From Planctomycetes bacterium RBG_16_41_13 (lineage in GTDB: Bacteria > Planctomycetota > Brocadiia > Brocadiales > Brocadiaceae), in the NCBI GenBank assembly GCA_001828295.1, contig MHYI01000164.1, positions 790 to 6,605 of the forward strand: 5,816 bases of DNA, given 5' to 3'. Of this stretch, positions 1 to 5,161 are shown one piece after another. The notes under the pieces are model-generated. The model saw nothing but the letters and a program-made list of their open reading frames with translations, was not told the origin of the DNA and did no database searches. A program made the position numbers and the translations under genes. Position 1 is the stretch's first letter; the number at the start of each line of letters is the position of its first letter.

Positions 1-11
1 GCAAATAGTAA

Positions 12-58
12 TTCAAGCTTCCAGCTTGAGTTAAAAAAGCACAAGCTGGATGCTTGTG
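12..58. repeat. Pair of inverted REP-like hairpins
   Basis: The first hairpin is TCAAGC (13-18), loop TTCCA, GCTTGA (24-29). The second is CACAAGC (40-46), loop TGGAT, GCTTGTG (52-58). The reverse complement of 14-28 matches 42-56 at 14 of 15 positions, so the two are copies of one unit in opposite orientation. This head-to-head arrangement resembles bacterial REP/BIME elements. No transposase of the REP-associated type is in the window. Confidence 0.8.
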
Positions 59-74
59 ATACAATACAAATCTG

Positions 75-179
75 TCACTTGCAGAAGTAAGGGGTTACAA
101 AAAATCGGGAATGCACCCCCATAATTGTTTGACCATCACTCCAAATTTCTTCTCCGTATCCTTGCCATATATCCACCAT
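75..179 (-). pseudogene. Possible decayed MORN-repeat fragment
   Basis: A 34-codon minus-strand frame starting at 179 contains MVDIWQGYGEEIWSDGQTIM followed by G. The stretch GYGEEIWSDGQTIMG fits the MORN repeat pattern GxGxxxWxDGxxxxG. The surrounding codons look broken: an in-frame stop sits where the repeat's Tyr would be, and the upstream material continues better in another frame (CYFPEINKG). There is no usable Shine-Dalgarno spacing. A single short repeat match can arise by chance, so this is weak. Confidence 0.22.
94..108. repeat. 15-nt direct repeat, left copy
   Basis: GTTACAAAAAATCGG occurs here and again at 603-617 in the same orientation, with 494 nt between the copies. Similarity goes a few bases further with small indels (GCATTCCCG against GCATCCG on the minus strand). 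Confidence 0.85.
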
Positions 180-367
180 CTCCCTTGTTTATTTCCGGGA
201 AATAGCAATCTTCCTTGTCAAGGCAAAATTGCGGTTCATCTGAACCTATAAGTTTATGTGTATAGTGGAGTCATGTACTTAACTGTGGTAAAAACCCTGT
301 TTGGCATCTGGGAGTTATTTGTCATTTTTCTGCTAATTGAAGGCTGGATTGGAAGCATAAAACGTTT

Positions 368-415
368 GGTTCAGGTTTCATCGTGCACTCAGCCGAACGG
401 TTACAAACCTGAACC
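368..415. repeat. Perfect 11-bp inverted repeat with 26-nt loop
   Basis: GGTTCAGGTTT (368-378) pairs exactly with AAACCTGAACC (405-415). In RNA of either strand this would be a stable stem closing a 26-nt loop. It is followed within 4 nt by the hairpin at 419-435, giving a closely packed structured stretch. Function unknown. Confidence 0.8.
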
Positions 416-418
416 CGC

Positions 419-435
419 ACAGGCAAAATGCCTGT
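419..435. repeat. Small hairpin repeat of the same style as 40-58
   Basis: ACAGGC, loop AAAAT, GCCTGT, followed by TCCACC. Its form (six-base stem starting ACA, five-base loop ending AT) parallels ACAAGC-TGGAT-GCTTGT at 41-57, suggesting members of one dispersed hairpin family. Similar units are common in intergenic DNA of cyanobacteria and several environmental phyla; this is from memory. Confidence 0.7.
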
Positions 436-500
436 TCCACCATTACGTTCCCGAACAGCAGTTTGGAGGGCATTTTCAGTTCTTTGCAAATATTCACACC

Positions 501-520
501 TGCCTGTCAGATGACAGGTA
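501..520. other. Hairpin CCTGTC-AGAT-GACAGG
   Basis: A six-base perfect stem at 503-508 and 513-518 with a four-base loop, extended by a T-A and a G-T pair. It lies 26 nt before the plus-strand terminator. No U-run follows, so it is not a terminator itself. Confidence 0.7.
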
Positions 521-546
521 TTGTATAACAAGGATTTTGCTTAATT

Positions 547-586
547 AACCCTGACATGGTTTGGAATCCTGTCAGGGTTGTTTTTT
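547..586 (+). terminator. Plus-strand intrinsic terminator
   Basis: AACCCTGACA (547-556) pairs with TGTCAGGGTT (570-579), a perfect 10-bp stem with a 13-nt loop, followed by G and six Ts (581-586). On the minus strand the same hairpin is followed by AATTAAGC without a T-run, so it would not terminate the ATPase operon efficiently. It therefore ends a plus-strand transcript that enters from the left or starts within 1-546, converging on the operon. Confidence 0.88.
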
Positions 587-602
587 CCTAACTCCATTAA
601 CA

Positions 603-617
603 GTTACAAAAAATCGG
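603..617. repeat. 15-nt direct repeat, right copy
   Basis: Identical to 94-108. This copy forms the last codons and stop of the truncated DUF433 frame, so the truncation point and the repeat coincide. Confidence 0.85.
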
Positions 618-714
618 ATGCTAATAGCTCAAGAATAAACTCTACCGTAATCCTTGTTCCTTTAACGATTGGTTTTCCACCAAGTATCTTTGGATTTACT
701 GTGATTCTTTCCAT
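604..714 (-). pseudogene. Truncated DUF433 family protein
   Basis: A 36-codon frame too short for usual gene calling. It begins MERITVNPKILGGKPIVKG and continues TRITVEFILELLASDFL before a TAA stop. The N-terminal pattern Nx(6-7)GKPxxKGTRIxVxxILxxLA is the hallmark of DUF433 (PF04255), a small helix-turn-helix family often found as the antitoxin-like partner of DUF5615 proteins. Family members are usually about 55-80 residues, so the C-terminal half is missing here. It keeps a strong Shine-Dalgarno (AGGAG at 722-726, 7 nt before ATG) and starts 18 nt after the ntpK stop, so it could be translated from the operon mRNA. The break coincides with a 15-nt direct repeat (603-617 and 94-108), and no DUF433 C-terminus or DUF5615 partner is visible downstream. 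A functional short peptide is possible but less likely than a remnant. Confidence 0.8.
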
Positions 715-732
715 AGTTTCTCTCCTGACTAC

Positions 733-1191
733 TTAAACAAGTGTTTTACCTATAAAAACAAGAACAAACAAAGCAACTGTCTCAATGACCCCGAGGGCCA
801 TAAGATAGTTGCCGAATCCCTGTCCTGTCTCTGCCAGCGCATCGGACGCCCCTGCGCCAGCACGCCCCTGCATCCATGCAGAAAGCCCCATTGCAAGACC
901 TCCCAGAAACCCGGCCCCCAGCAACACGGGAAATGCCGCACCTGCTACAGCGGCCTTCATTATGTTTCCCATCAAAATCATGCCGTAAATAGTCTGGGAT
1001 AACGGCGCCCCTACAAACGCAACCAGCATAAACGGAGCAGACTTGTTCTGGGCATAGCACTTTTTCCATCCACCGATAGCCGCTGCCCCTGCCGCTCCCG
1101 TCCCAAGGCATGACCCCATTGCCGCCATCACAAGCGCCGCCACTGCACCCAATTTACCAATAGAAATAACTGTATCCGAATCCATTGCCAT
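733..1191 (-). CDS. ntpK: V-type ATP synthase subunit K (double-hairpin proteolipid)
   Basis: Forms the rotating membrane ring. It has 152 residues from the ATG at 1191. An in-frame GTG at 1197 falls inside the Shine-Dalgarno and is rejected. Four hydrophobic helices lie at about residues 9-35, 52-76, 84-107 and 127-149, forming two glycine/alanine-rich hairpins, as in Enterococcus hirae NtpK (about 156 residues). Only the last helix has a carboxylate, Glu137 in VIETVALF. The pseudo-symmetric position in the first hairpin is Gln66 in PLSQTIYG, so there is one ion site per double hairpin. Ser65, Gln66, Gln108 (WMQGRAG) and Glu137-Thr138 match the Na+ ligands T64, Q65, Q110, E139 and T140 of the E. 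hirae ring, suggesting sodium coupling; this is inference. The gene lies 40 nt after ntpI and is the last intact gene of the operon in the window. Confidence 0.95.
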   Translation of the reverse strand: MAMDSDTVISIGKLGAVAALVMAAMGSCLGTGAAGAAAIGGWKKCYAQNKSAPFMLVAFVGAPLSQTIYGMILMGNIMKAAVAGAAFPVLLGAGFLGGLAMGLSAWMQGRAGAGASDALAETGQGFGNYLMALGVIETVALFVLVFIGKTLV

Positions 1192-1196
1192 ACGCA

Positions 1197-1203
1197 CTCC
1201 TTT
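1197..1203 (-). promoter_or_regulatory. Ribosome binding site deciding the ntpK start
   Basis: Minus strand AAAGGAG, 5 nt before the ATG at 1191. The alternative GTG start at 1197 would lie within this site, so ATG 1191 is the better start. Confidence 0.75.
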
Positions 1204-1231
1204 CTTGTCTGTTTATAAAAACTCCATGATT

Positions 1232-2983
1232 TTATCTTCTTTGCTTTTTTGAAAACGGGGTATATGGAATGCCTTTCCATTGCACTCCCACGTGACCGGA
1301 AAATTCTAACGTATTCAACCGCACACCATGCACCAGGATGCCCAGCGCCATAAGTGCAACATTAAGCCCGTGTCCCAGGAAAAGAATCAATGCCGCGATG
1401 AATCCCGCAAAAACACTGCTGATTCCCTTTTCCAATGCCATTTCGTTAAAACTCATTGCTACGGCGAGCGAAGCGCTGCCAACGGCAAAAAGACGGATGT
1501 ATGAAACAACATCAACGAAGTTACTGATTACATTAAGGGGAAACATCATAAGGTCTGGCCAGTCTTTTTTTATTTTTTTGGGAGAAGTGGTAAAGAGAAC
1601 CACGCAGCCTAATGAGGCAAACAGCAAATAGTAACCCCATGCGGGAAACGCTGCGTCAAGGATCATGGTGCGCGCGGTGATATACATCAACCAGGTCATA
1701 CCTATCCATCCAATCTGTGCAATAGCCCTCGGACTATTCATCATTCTCATTACATTCCATGCATGCGCAACCGTCAGGTGGATAGATCCAATCATAAAAC
1801 AGAGGTGCATTATATTCTTTTCATTATTAAGCCACTCCACACGCAACATTTTTAATGGAGCCGGTATATTGCTTGCGCCAAAATAATTTCCCGTCAGAAT
1901 CCCCCATACCATCGTGCATACACTGAGAATACCAAGCAGGAAAAACGGGGCAGACGGCGCTTTGGAAAATATCCTTCTTGATACAATTGTTATCGCCAGA
2001 AAAAAGGCTCCATATCCGGCGTCGCCTATCAATAGAGCGGAAAATACACTGAAAAAAATCAGAAAGACGCCGCTTATATCCTTTTCCATATAACCGGGCA
2101 GGATATTAATCATGTCGAATATTGTCCTGACAGGCTGTACCCACTTTGGATTCCGTATAAGGGTAGGCACGTCATCTTCCGCCGAAGGATCGGCAATAAC
2201 GGAACCACAGCCTTGCAGCGCAGGGGCTTTCAGGATTTCCTCCACCATGTCTGCGGGACAAAAACCCTGAAGATAGACAATATCTTCAGCGTTCCCCATG
2301 CCTGCCTTTACTTCCAAAAGGTGTATCTTTTCCTTCGTCATCAGGAGCGCTTCGTTCATTACATGCCGTTCGCCTCCCAACCGCTCAAATTCCCGGGAAA
2401 TTGATTTCAACCCTTCTCCTGCATCAAGAAGAGCGGCCTCTACTTCCGACAGAGATTTCCCGGTGATCTGAACTTCTTCATAATCGCACCGGAAGTCACC
2501 ATCTCCGGCTATTACAAAATAAACAAAATTCTTATCTTTATTAACAATGAATAAGGATGTGTCCTCCGGCGCTATAACAGGCTGGTTGAAAGGGGAACGG
2601 AAAAGACGCATGTTTATTCCCTCTTTTGCCAGTGAAGCAACAAGCGCAGGGTCAAAATTTCCATAGGGCTGCGCCCGTTGTTTTTCATAGTTCAATTTTT
2701 CACATACCTCTTCCAGTTCTTTACGGCGTTGAACAAGTTTCTCCACATTTTCCAGCGTACTTTGCGCCGCATCGCCAGACGGCGGATATTCTGTATTCAA
2801 AGGTATCATGCCAACCGCCCTCTGCAGCCTCACGCAATATTCCTTTTCCTTTTCCAGTTCACTGCAAACAGGCTGTTTCATATGGGTGACGTGCAATACA
2901 CCCAATTCATACAATGCGTTCAGCGCCATTTCCTGGTCATCTTTCAGGCATAAAAGGGTAATCTTCTTCATTGGTGTTATCAT
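1232..2983 (-). CDS. ntpI: V-type ATP synthase subunit I (stator membrane subunit)
   Basis: Integral membrane stator subunit, equivalent to eukaryotic subunit a, which provides the ion half-channels against the K ring. It has 583 residues, somewhat short for the family (usually about 600-660). Residues 1 to about 290 are the cytoplasmic arm with charged helical stretches. From about 300 on there are roughly seven or eight membrane segments. Motifs seen are GDAGYG (320-325), LTGNYFGAS (363-371), and VVSYIRLFAVGSASLAVAMS (492-511), which carries Arg497, the arginine essential for ion translocation in the family. GHGLNVALMALGILVHGVRL (537-556) is followed by NTLEF. ATG 2983 is preceded by AAGGA (2991-2995) at 7-nt spacing and overlaps the ntpD stop by 4 nt, so it is preferred over Met5. 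The last codons contain an A-AAA-AAG run. Confidence 0.96.
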   Translation of the reverse strand: MITPMKKITLLCLKDDQEMALNALYELGVLHVTHMKQPVCSELEKEKEYCVRLQRAVGMIPLNTEYPPSGDAAQSTLENVEKLVQRRKELEEVCEKLNYEKQRAQPYGNFDPALVASLAKEGINMRLFRSPFNQPVIAPEDTSLFIVNKDKNFVYFVIAGDGDFRCDYEEVQITGKSLSEVEAALLDAGEGLKSISREFERLGGERHVMNEALLMTKEKIHLLEVKAGMGNAEDIVYLQGFCPADMVEEILKAPALQGCGSVIADPSAEDDVPTLIRNPKWVQPVRTIFDMINILPGYMEKDISGVFLIFFSVFSALLIGDAGYGAFFLAITIVSRRIFSKAPSAPFFLLGILSVCTMVWGILTGNYFGASNIPAPLKMLRVEWLNNEKNIMHLCFMIGSIHLTVAHAWNVMRMMNSPRAIAQIGWIGMTWLMYITARTMILDAAFPAWGYYLLFASLGCVVLFTTSPKKIKKDWPDLMMFPLNVISNFVDVVSYIRLFAVGSASLAVAMSFNEMALEKGISSVFAGFIAALILFLGHGLNVALMALGILVHGVRLNTLEFSGHVGVQWKGIPYTPFSKKQRR

Positions 2984-3585
2984 GTACCCGTCCTTACACT
3001 CTGAAATTTGCGTTTCGCCATTTTTGCCCTAACCACAGCCGCTGTTTGTTCGTCCGCAAGATAAATTCTGATTTTTCTTATATTTTCGATACATTCAGGG
3101 ATCTTCACCTTTTCAAACAGATTCACTCGCTGCGAGGTCACACGAAGTTCTTCCGACAGGAGTTCCTTCTGCCGTTCGTAAATATTCATCTCTATACGAA
3201 GTTTTATCAAACGTTCCAACACATCAATCCCATCGTCAACCCATGGCGGAGTGGCATAAAAATCTACAGGGCTGCGCTCGTATTCCACTTTGTCAAATAC
3301 CGGAATACTCACCCCGGCAATATTGCCAATGCTGCGTTTCACTTCCTTTACCCTGACATAAGAACCAATATCAATATCTTCTGAAAACAAACGTATCCAT
3401 ACGTCAAGGTCATCCCATATACGTTTCTCCTCTTTTTTCTTTTCTGCTATAAGATGATCTGTCTTCCTGACTTCAATCTGAAGCTGCATTTTTTTCAGCT
3501 CCAGTGTAGGGAGATAACGTTTATAACGACGTAAGGCGTCACGCTGGGCCTTGAGTTCGTTTTTTGTAAATTTTATCTTCGGCAT
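2980..3585 (-). CDS. ntpD: V-type ATP synthase subunit D
   Basis: Central rotor-shaft subunit (201 residues) that links the rotating membrane ring to the A3B3 headpiece. The N-terminal helix carries RRYKRYLPTLELKKMQLQIE around residues 19-38, typical of the chlamydial-type D family. A globular middle contains TPPWVDDGID (112-121). The long C-terminal helix includes ELRVTSQRVNLFEKVKIPEC (146-165) and a basic tail. Charge and heptad spacing at both ends fit the antiparallel coiled coil known for D. Length is normal. The ATG at 3585 has only AT-rich sequence and no clear Shine-Dalgarno upstream, unlike its neighbours; this may follow from the repeat-rich spacer that separates it from ntpB. Its TGA stop overlaps the ntpI ATG in an ATGA junction. 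Family call secure, start fairly secure. Confidence 0.95.
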   Translation of the reverse strand: MPKIKFTKNELKAQRDALRRYKRYLPTLELKKMQLQIEVRKTDHLIAEKKKEEKRIWDDLDVWIRLFSEDIDIGSYVRVKEVKRSIGNIAGVSIPVFDKVEYERSPVDFYATPPWVDDGIDVLERLIKLRIEMNIYERQKELLSEELRVTSQRVNLFEKVKIPECIENIRKIRIYLADEQTAAVVRAKMAKRKFQSVRTGT

Positions 3586-3678
3586 AATTATTTATTGTTT
3601 ATTTGTAACAACTTGTATTAGTTTGGCTTTTTAAAAAGATATTCACGTGTGCCTGCTATATAACAGGAATAAAACATT

Positions 3679-3776
3679 TGTCCTCTGTCCTCAGTCCTCA
3701 ATCTGCAATCTGCAATCTGCAATCTGCAATTTTGCCGATTGTCGATTGTCGATTGTCGATTGCCGACTGCCGACTG
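3679..3776. repeat. Compound heptamer tandem array, 14 units in one register
   Basis: Read on the plus strand in 7-nt steps, the units are TGTCCTC twice, AGTCCTC once, AATCTGC four times, one divergent AATTTTG, CCGATTG once, TCGATTG three times, and CCGACTG twice. All 14 units stay in a single 7-nt register over 98 nt, and a further degenerate TACAGTA follows. The unit sequence changes in blocks, as expected if local slippage or unequal exchange spreads each variant. Similar 7-mer arrays are familiar from intergenic regions of many environmental bacteria; that comparison is from memory. Confidence 0.93.
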
Positions 3777-3819
3777 TACAGTATTCCCCATTAATAAAAG
3801 AGGCAAGGGGGTTGTTACC

Positions 3820-3839
3820 CTCAACTTATTGAGAAGTTG
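3820..3839 (-). other. Alternative hairpins just after the ntpB stop
   Basis: Two mutually exclusive stems share this stretch: CAACTT (3822-3827) with AAGTTG (3834-3839), and CTCAA (3820-3824) with TTGAG (3829-3833). They start 9 nt downstream of the ntpB stop codon. No U-run follows directly on the minus strand, so this is not a convincing intrinsic terminator. It could protect or shape the mRNA end, but nothing in the sequence proves a role. Confidence 0.45.
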
Positions 3840-3847
3840 CGATAATA

Positions 3848-5161
3848 TTATGAAGCGTCAATGCGTGCGGCGTCTGGCCAGAATTTTTCAATCAACCTTG
3901 TCGTAATTCCAGTTTCAGCAGGCTGAAAGCAGTCGGCAAGTATTTGCCATCCAAGATTAAGGGCTTGTTCCAAAGGGATATTGACATTTAAATCCATCAT
4001 TTCGCGTTCAAAACGTTCGCCATATTTTAACAACTTGTTGTCCCATGCGCTCATCCGGAATCCCATGGACTGTTTTTCGATACTTTCTTTATACCTGGCG
4101 TAGATCTGTATCATGGAGTCCATAATGGCGCGATGGTCTTCGCGTGTTTTGTTATTAACATGTTGTTTGAGGCGGCTCAGCGAACCAAAAGGCTCTATCC
4201 TTCCGTTCCTCAGATAAAATTGCCCTTCGGTAATGTAGCCGGTATTGTCCGGTATCGGATGCGTAACATCGTCGCCCGGCATTGTCGTTACCGCAAGTAT
4301 GGTGATAGATCCCGCGCCCTCGAAATCGACGGCCTTCTCGTATCGCGATGCAAGCTGACTGTACAGATCGCCAGGGTAGCCCCGGTTTGAAGGTACCTGT
4401 TCCATCGTATTTGCGATTTCCTTAATTGAATCTGCAAAATTTGTCATGTCAGTCAGCAGGACCAGCACCCGTTTCCCCTGCAAGGCAAACTGTTCTGCAA
4501 CCGCAAGGCACAAATCCGGCACAAGGATACATTCAACCGTGGGGTCAGCCGCCGTGTGAATAAAGAGTATCGACCTTGTAATAGCGCCGCTTTTTTCCAG
4601 AATATCTCTGAAAAAAAGATAGTCATCATGTTTAAGCCCCATTCCGCCAAGTATAATGATATCCACTCTTGCCTGCAGTGCAATCCTCGCCAGCAGGGGA
4701 TTGTATGGTTCCCCGGCAATGGAAAATATCGGGAGTTTTTGCGATTCCACAAGGGTATTAAAGACGTCAATCATCGGGATTCCTGTTTGTATCATATTTT
4801 CGGGAATTATACGTTTAACCGGGTTTACGGAAGGTCCGCCGATATCTATCAGATTTTCAGTAATTGCCGGCCCCTTATCGCGCGGTTCTCCGCTTCCGGT
4901 AAAGATACGTCCGAGCAAGGATTTAGAAAACGGCGTTTTCATCGAATGCCCCAGAAACCGAATCTCGGCGTTCGTGGACATGCCCTTCGTTCCCGCCAGG
5001 ACTTGCAGTGATACCCTGTCGCCTTCCAGCCTGATAACCTGGGCAAGGGAACTGCCTTCCGCCGTTGTTATTTTTGCCAGTTCTCCATAGGAAACCTCTT
5101 TGGCAATAACGGTGATTACGTTCCCGACAATTTGTTCAATTTTATTGTATATCCTGCGCAC
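3848..5161 (-). CDS. ntpB: V-type ATP synthase subunit B
   Basis: Non-catalytic nucleotide-binding subunit that alternates with A in the V1 hexamer. It has 437 residues from the GTG at 5161. A longer in-frame TTG at 5170 abuts the GGGGAGG ribosome binding site (5171-5177) with no spacing, whereas GTG lies 9 nt behind it. From GTG the N-terminus (VRRIYNKI) lines up with the remembered chlamydial start MQTIYTKI. Landmarks are the N-terminal beta-barrel, a P-loop-equivalent SIAGEPYN around residues 147-154 that lacks GKT as expected for [10 protein letters not shown] near 235, [10 protein letters not shown] near 258, and [17 protein letters not shown] near 292 followed by ITEGQFYL. Length is normal for the family. 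The start overlaps the ntpA end by 20 nt. The stop TAA is followed by an unusual repeat-filled spacer before ntpD. Confidence 0.97.
   Translation of the reverse strand: MRRIYNKIEQIVGNVITVIAKEVSYGELAKITTAEGSSLAQVIRLEGDRVSLQVLAGTKGMSTNAEIRFLGHSMKTPFSKSLLGRIFTGSGEPRDKGPAITENLIDIGGPSVNPVKRIIPENMIQTGIPMIDVFNTLVESQKLPIFSIAGEPYNPLLARIALQARVDIIILGGMGLKHDDYLFFRDILEKSGAITRSILFIHTAADPTVECILVPDLCLAVAEQFALQGKRVLVLLTDMTNFADSIKEIANTMEQVPSNRGYPGDLYSQLASRYEKAVDFEGAGSITILAVTTMPGDDVTHPIPDNTGYITEGQFYLRNGRIEPFGSLSRLKQHVNNKTREDHRAIMDSMIQIYARYKESIEKQSMGFRMSAWDNKLLKYGERFEREMMDLNVNIPLEQALNLGWQILADCFQPAETGITTRLIEKFWPDAARIDAS

Larger units (their letters stand above)
1..603. other. Repeat- and hairpin-rich region without an intact gene
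   Basis: This stretch lies downstream of the ATPase operon. A 96-codon plus-strand frame (258-548) and a 69-codon minus-strand frame (322-531) run through the hairpin repeats. Neither has a recognisable domain, and the minus-strand one gives the GGTGILPV type of peptide that comes from the small hairpin repeat at 419-435, so neither is called. What it holds is a pair of inverted REP-like hairpins (12-58), smaller palindromes (191-203 and 233-246), a long inverted repeat (368-415), two further hairpins and a plus-strand terminator. No tRNA or rRNA was recognised. Confidence 0.7.
3586..3847. other. Repeat-rich spacer interrupting the operon between ntpB and ntpD
   Basis: The 262-nt gap contrasts with the other junctions, which are overlaps or about 40 nt. 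It contains a heptamer tandem array (3679-3776), an imperfect palindrome CCTGCTATATAACAGG (3652-3667), a perfect palindrome CTTTTTAAAAAG (3627-3638), hairpins next to the ntpB stop, and an inverted 8-nt pair: GTAACAAC at 3605-3612 and GTTGTTAC at 3811-3818. Open frames crossing the array on both strands give only periodic peptides such as NRQSTIDNRQ and CRLQIADCRL, which are a by-product of the 7-nt period, so no gene is called. No clear Shine-Dalgarno precedes ntpD at its edge. The stretch looks like inserted or expanded repetitive DNA; that origin is inferred. Confidence 0.75.

Noticed and set aside
322..531. 69-codon minus-strand frame in the same region
   Set aside because: It yields the GGTGILPV type of peptide produced by the small hairpin repeat and has no domain or ribosome binding site that I could recognise.
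258..548. 96-codon plus-strand frame with a hydrophobic N-terminus
   Set aside because: It runs through the inverted repeat, two hairpins and into the terminator stem, lacks a recognisable domain, and its second half is the translation of repeat DNA.
547..579. Hairpin as terminator of the ATPase operon on the minus strand
   Set aside because: The T-run is only on the plus-strand side. The minus strand continues with AATTAAGC, so minus-strand termination here is unsupported.
3679..3776. Array considered as a CRISPR
   Set aside because: The units are 7 nt and contiguous with no spacers. No cas genes are present.
3618..3832. Open frames on both strands across the heptamer array (68 and 61 codons)
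   Set aside because: A 7-nt repeat without stops is open for 21-nt periods by construction. The peptides are purely periodic and not protein-like.
3804..3839. Intrinsic terminator after ntpB
   Set aside because: Stems are short and overlap. The GGG/CCC stem is followed by mixed sequence and the nearest T-rich stretch is weak, so at most it is an mRNA structure.
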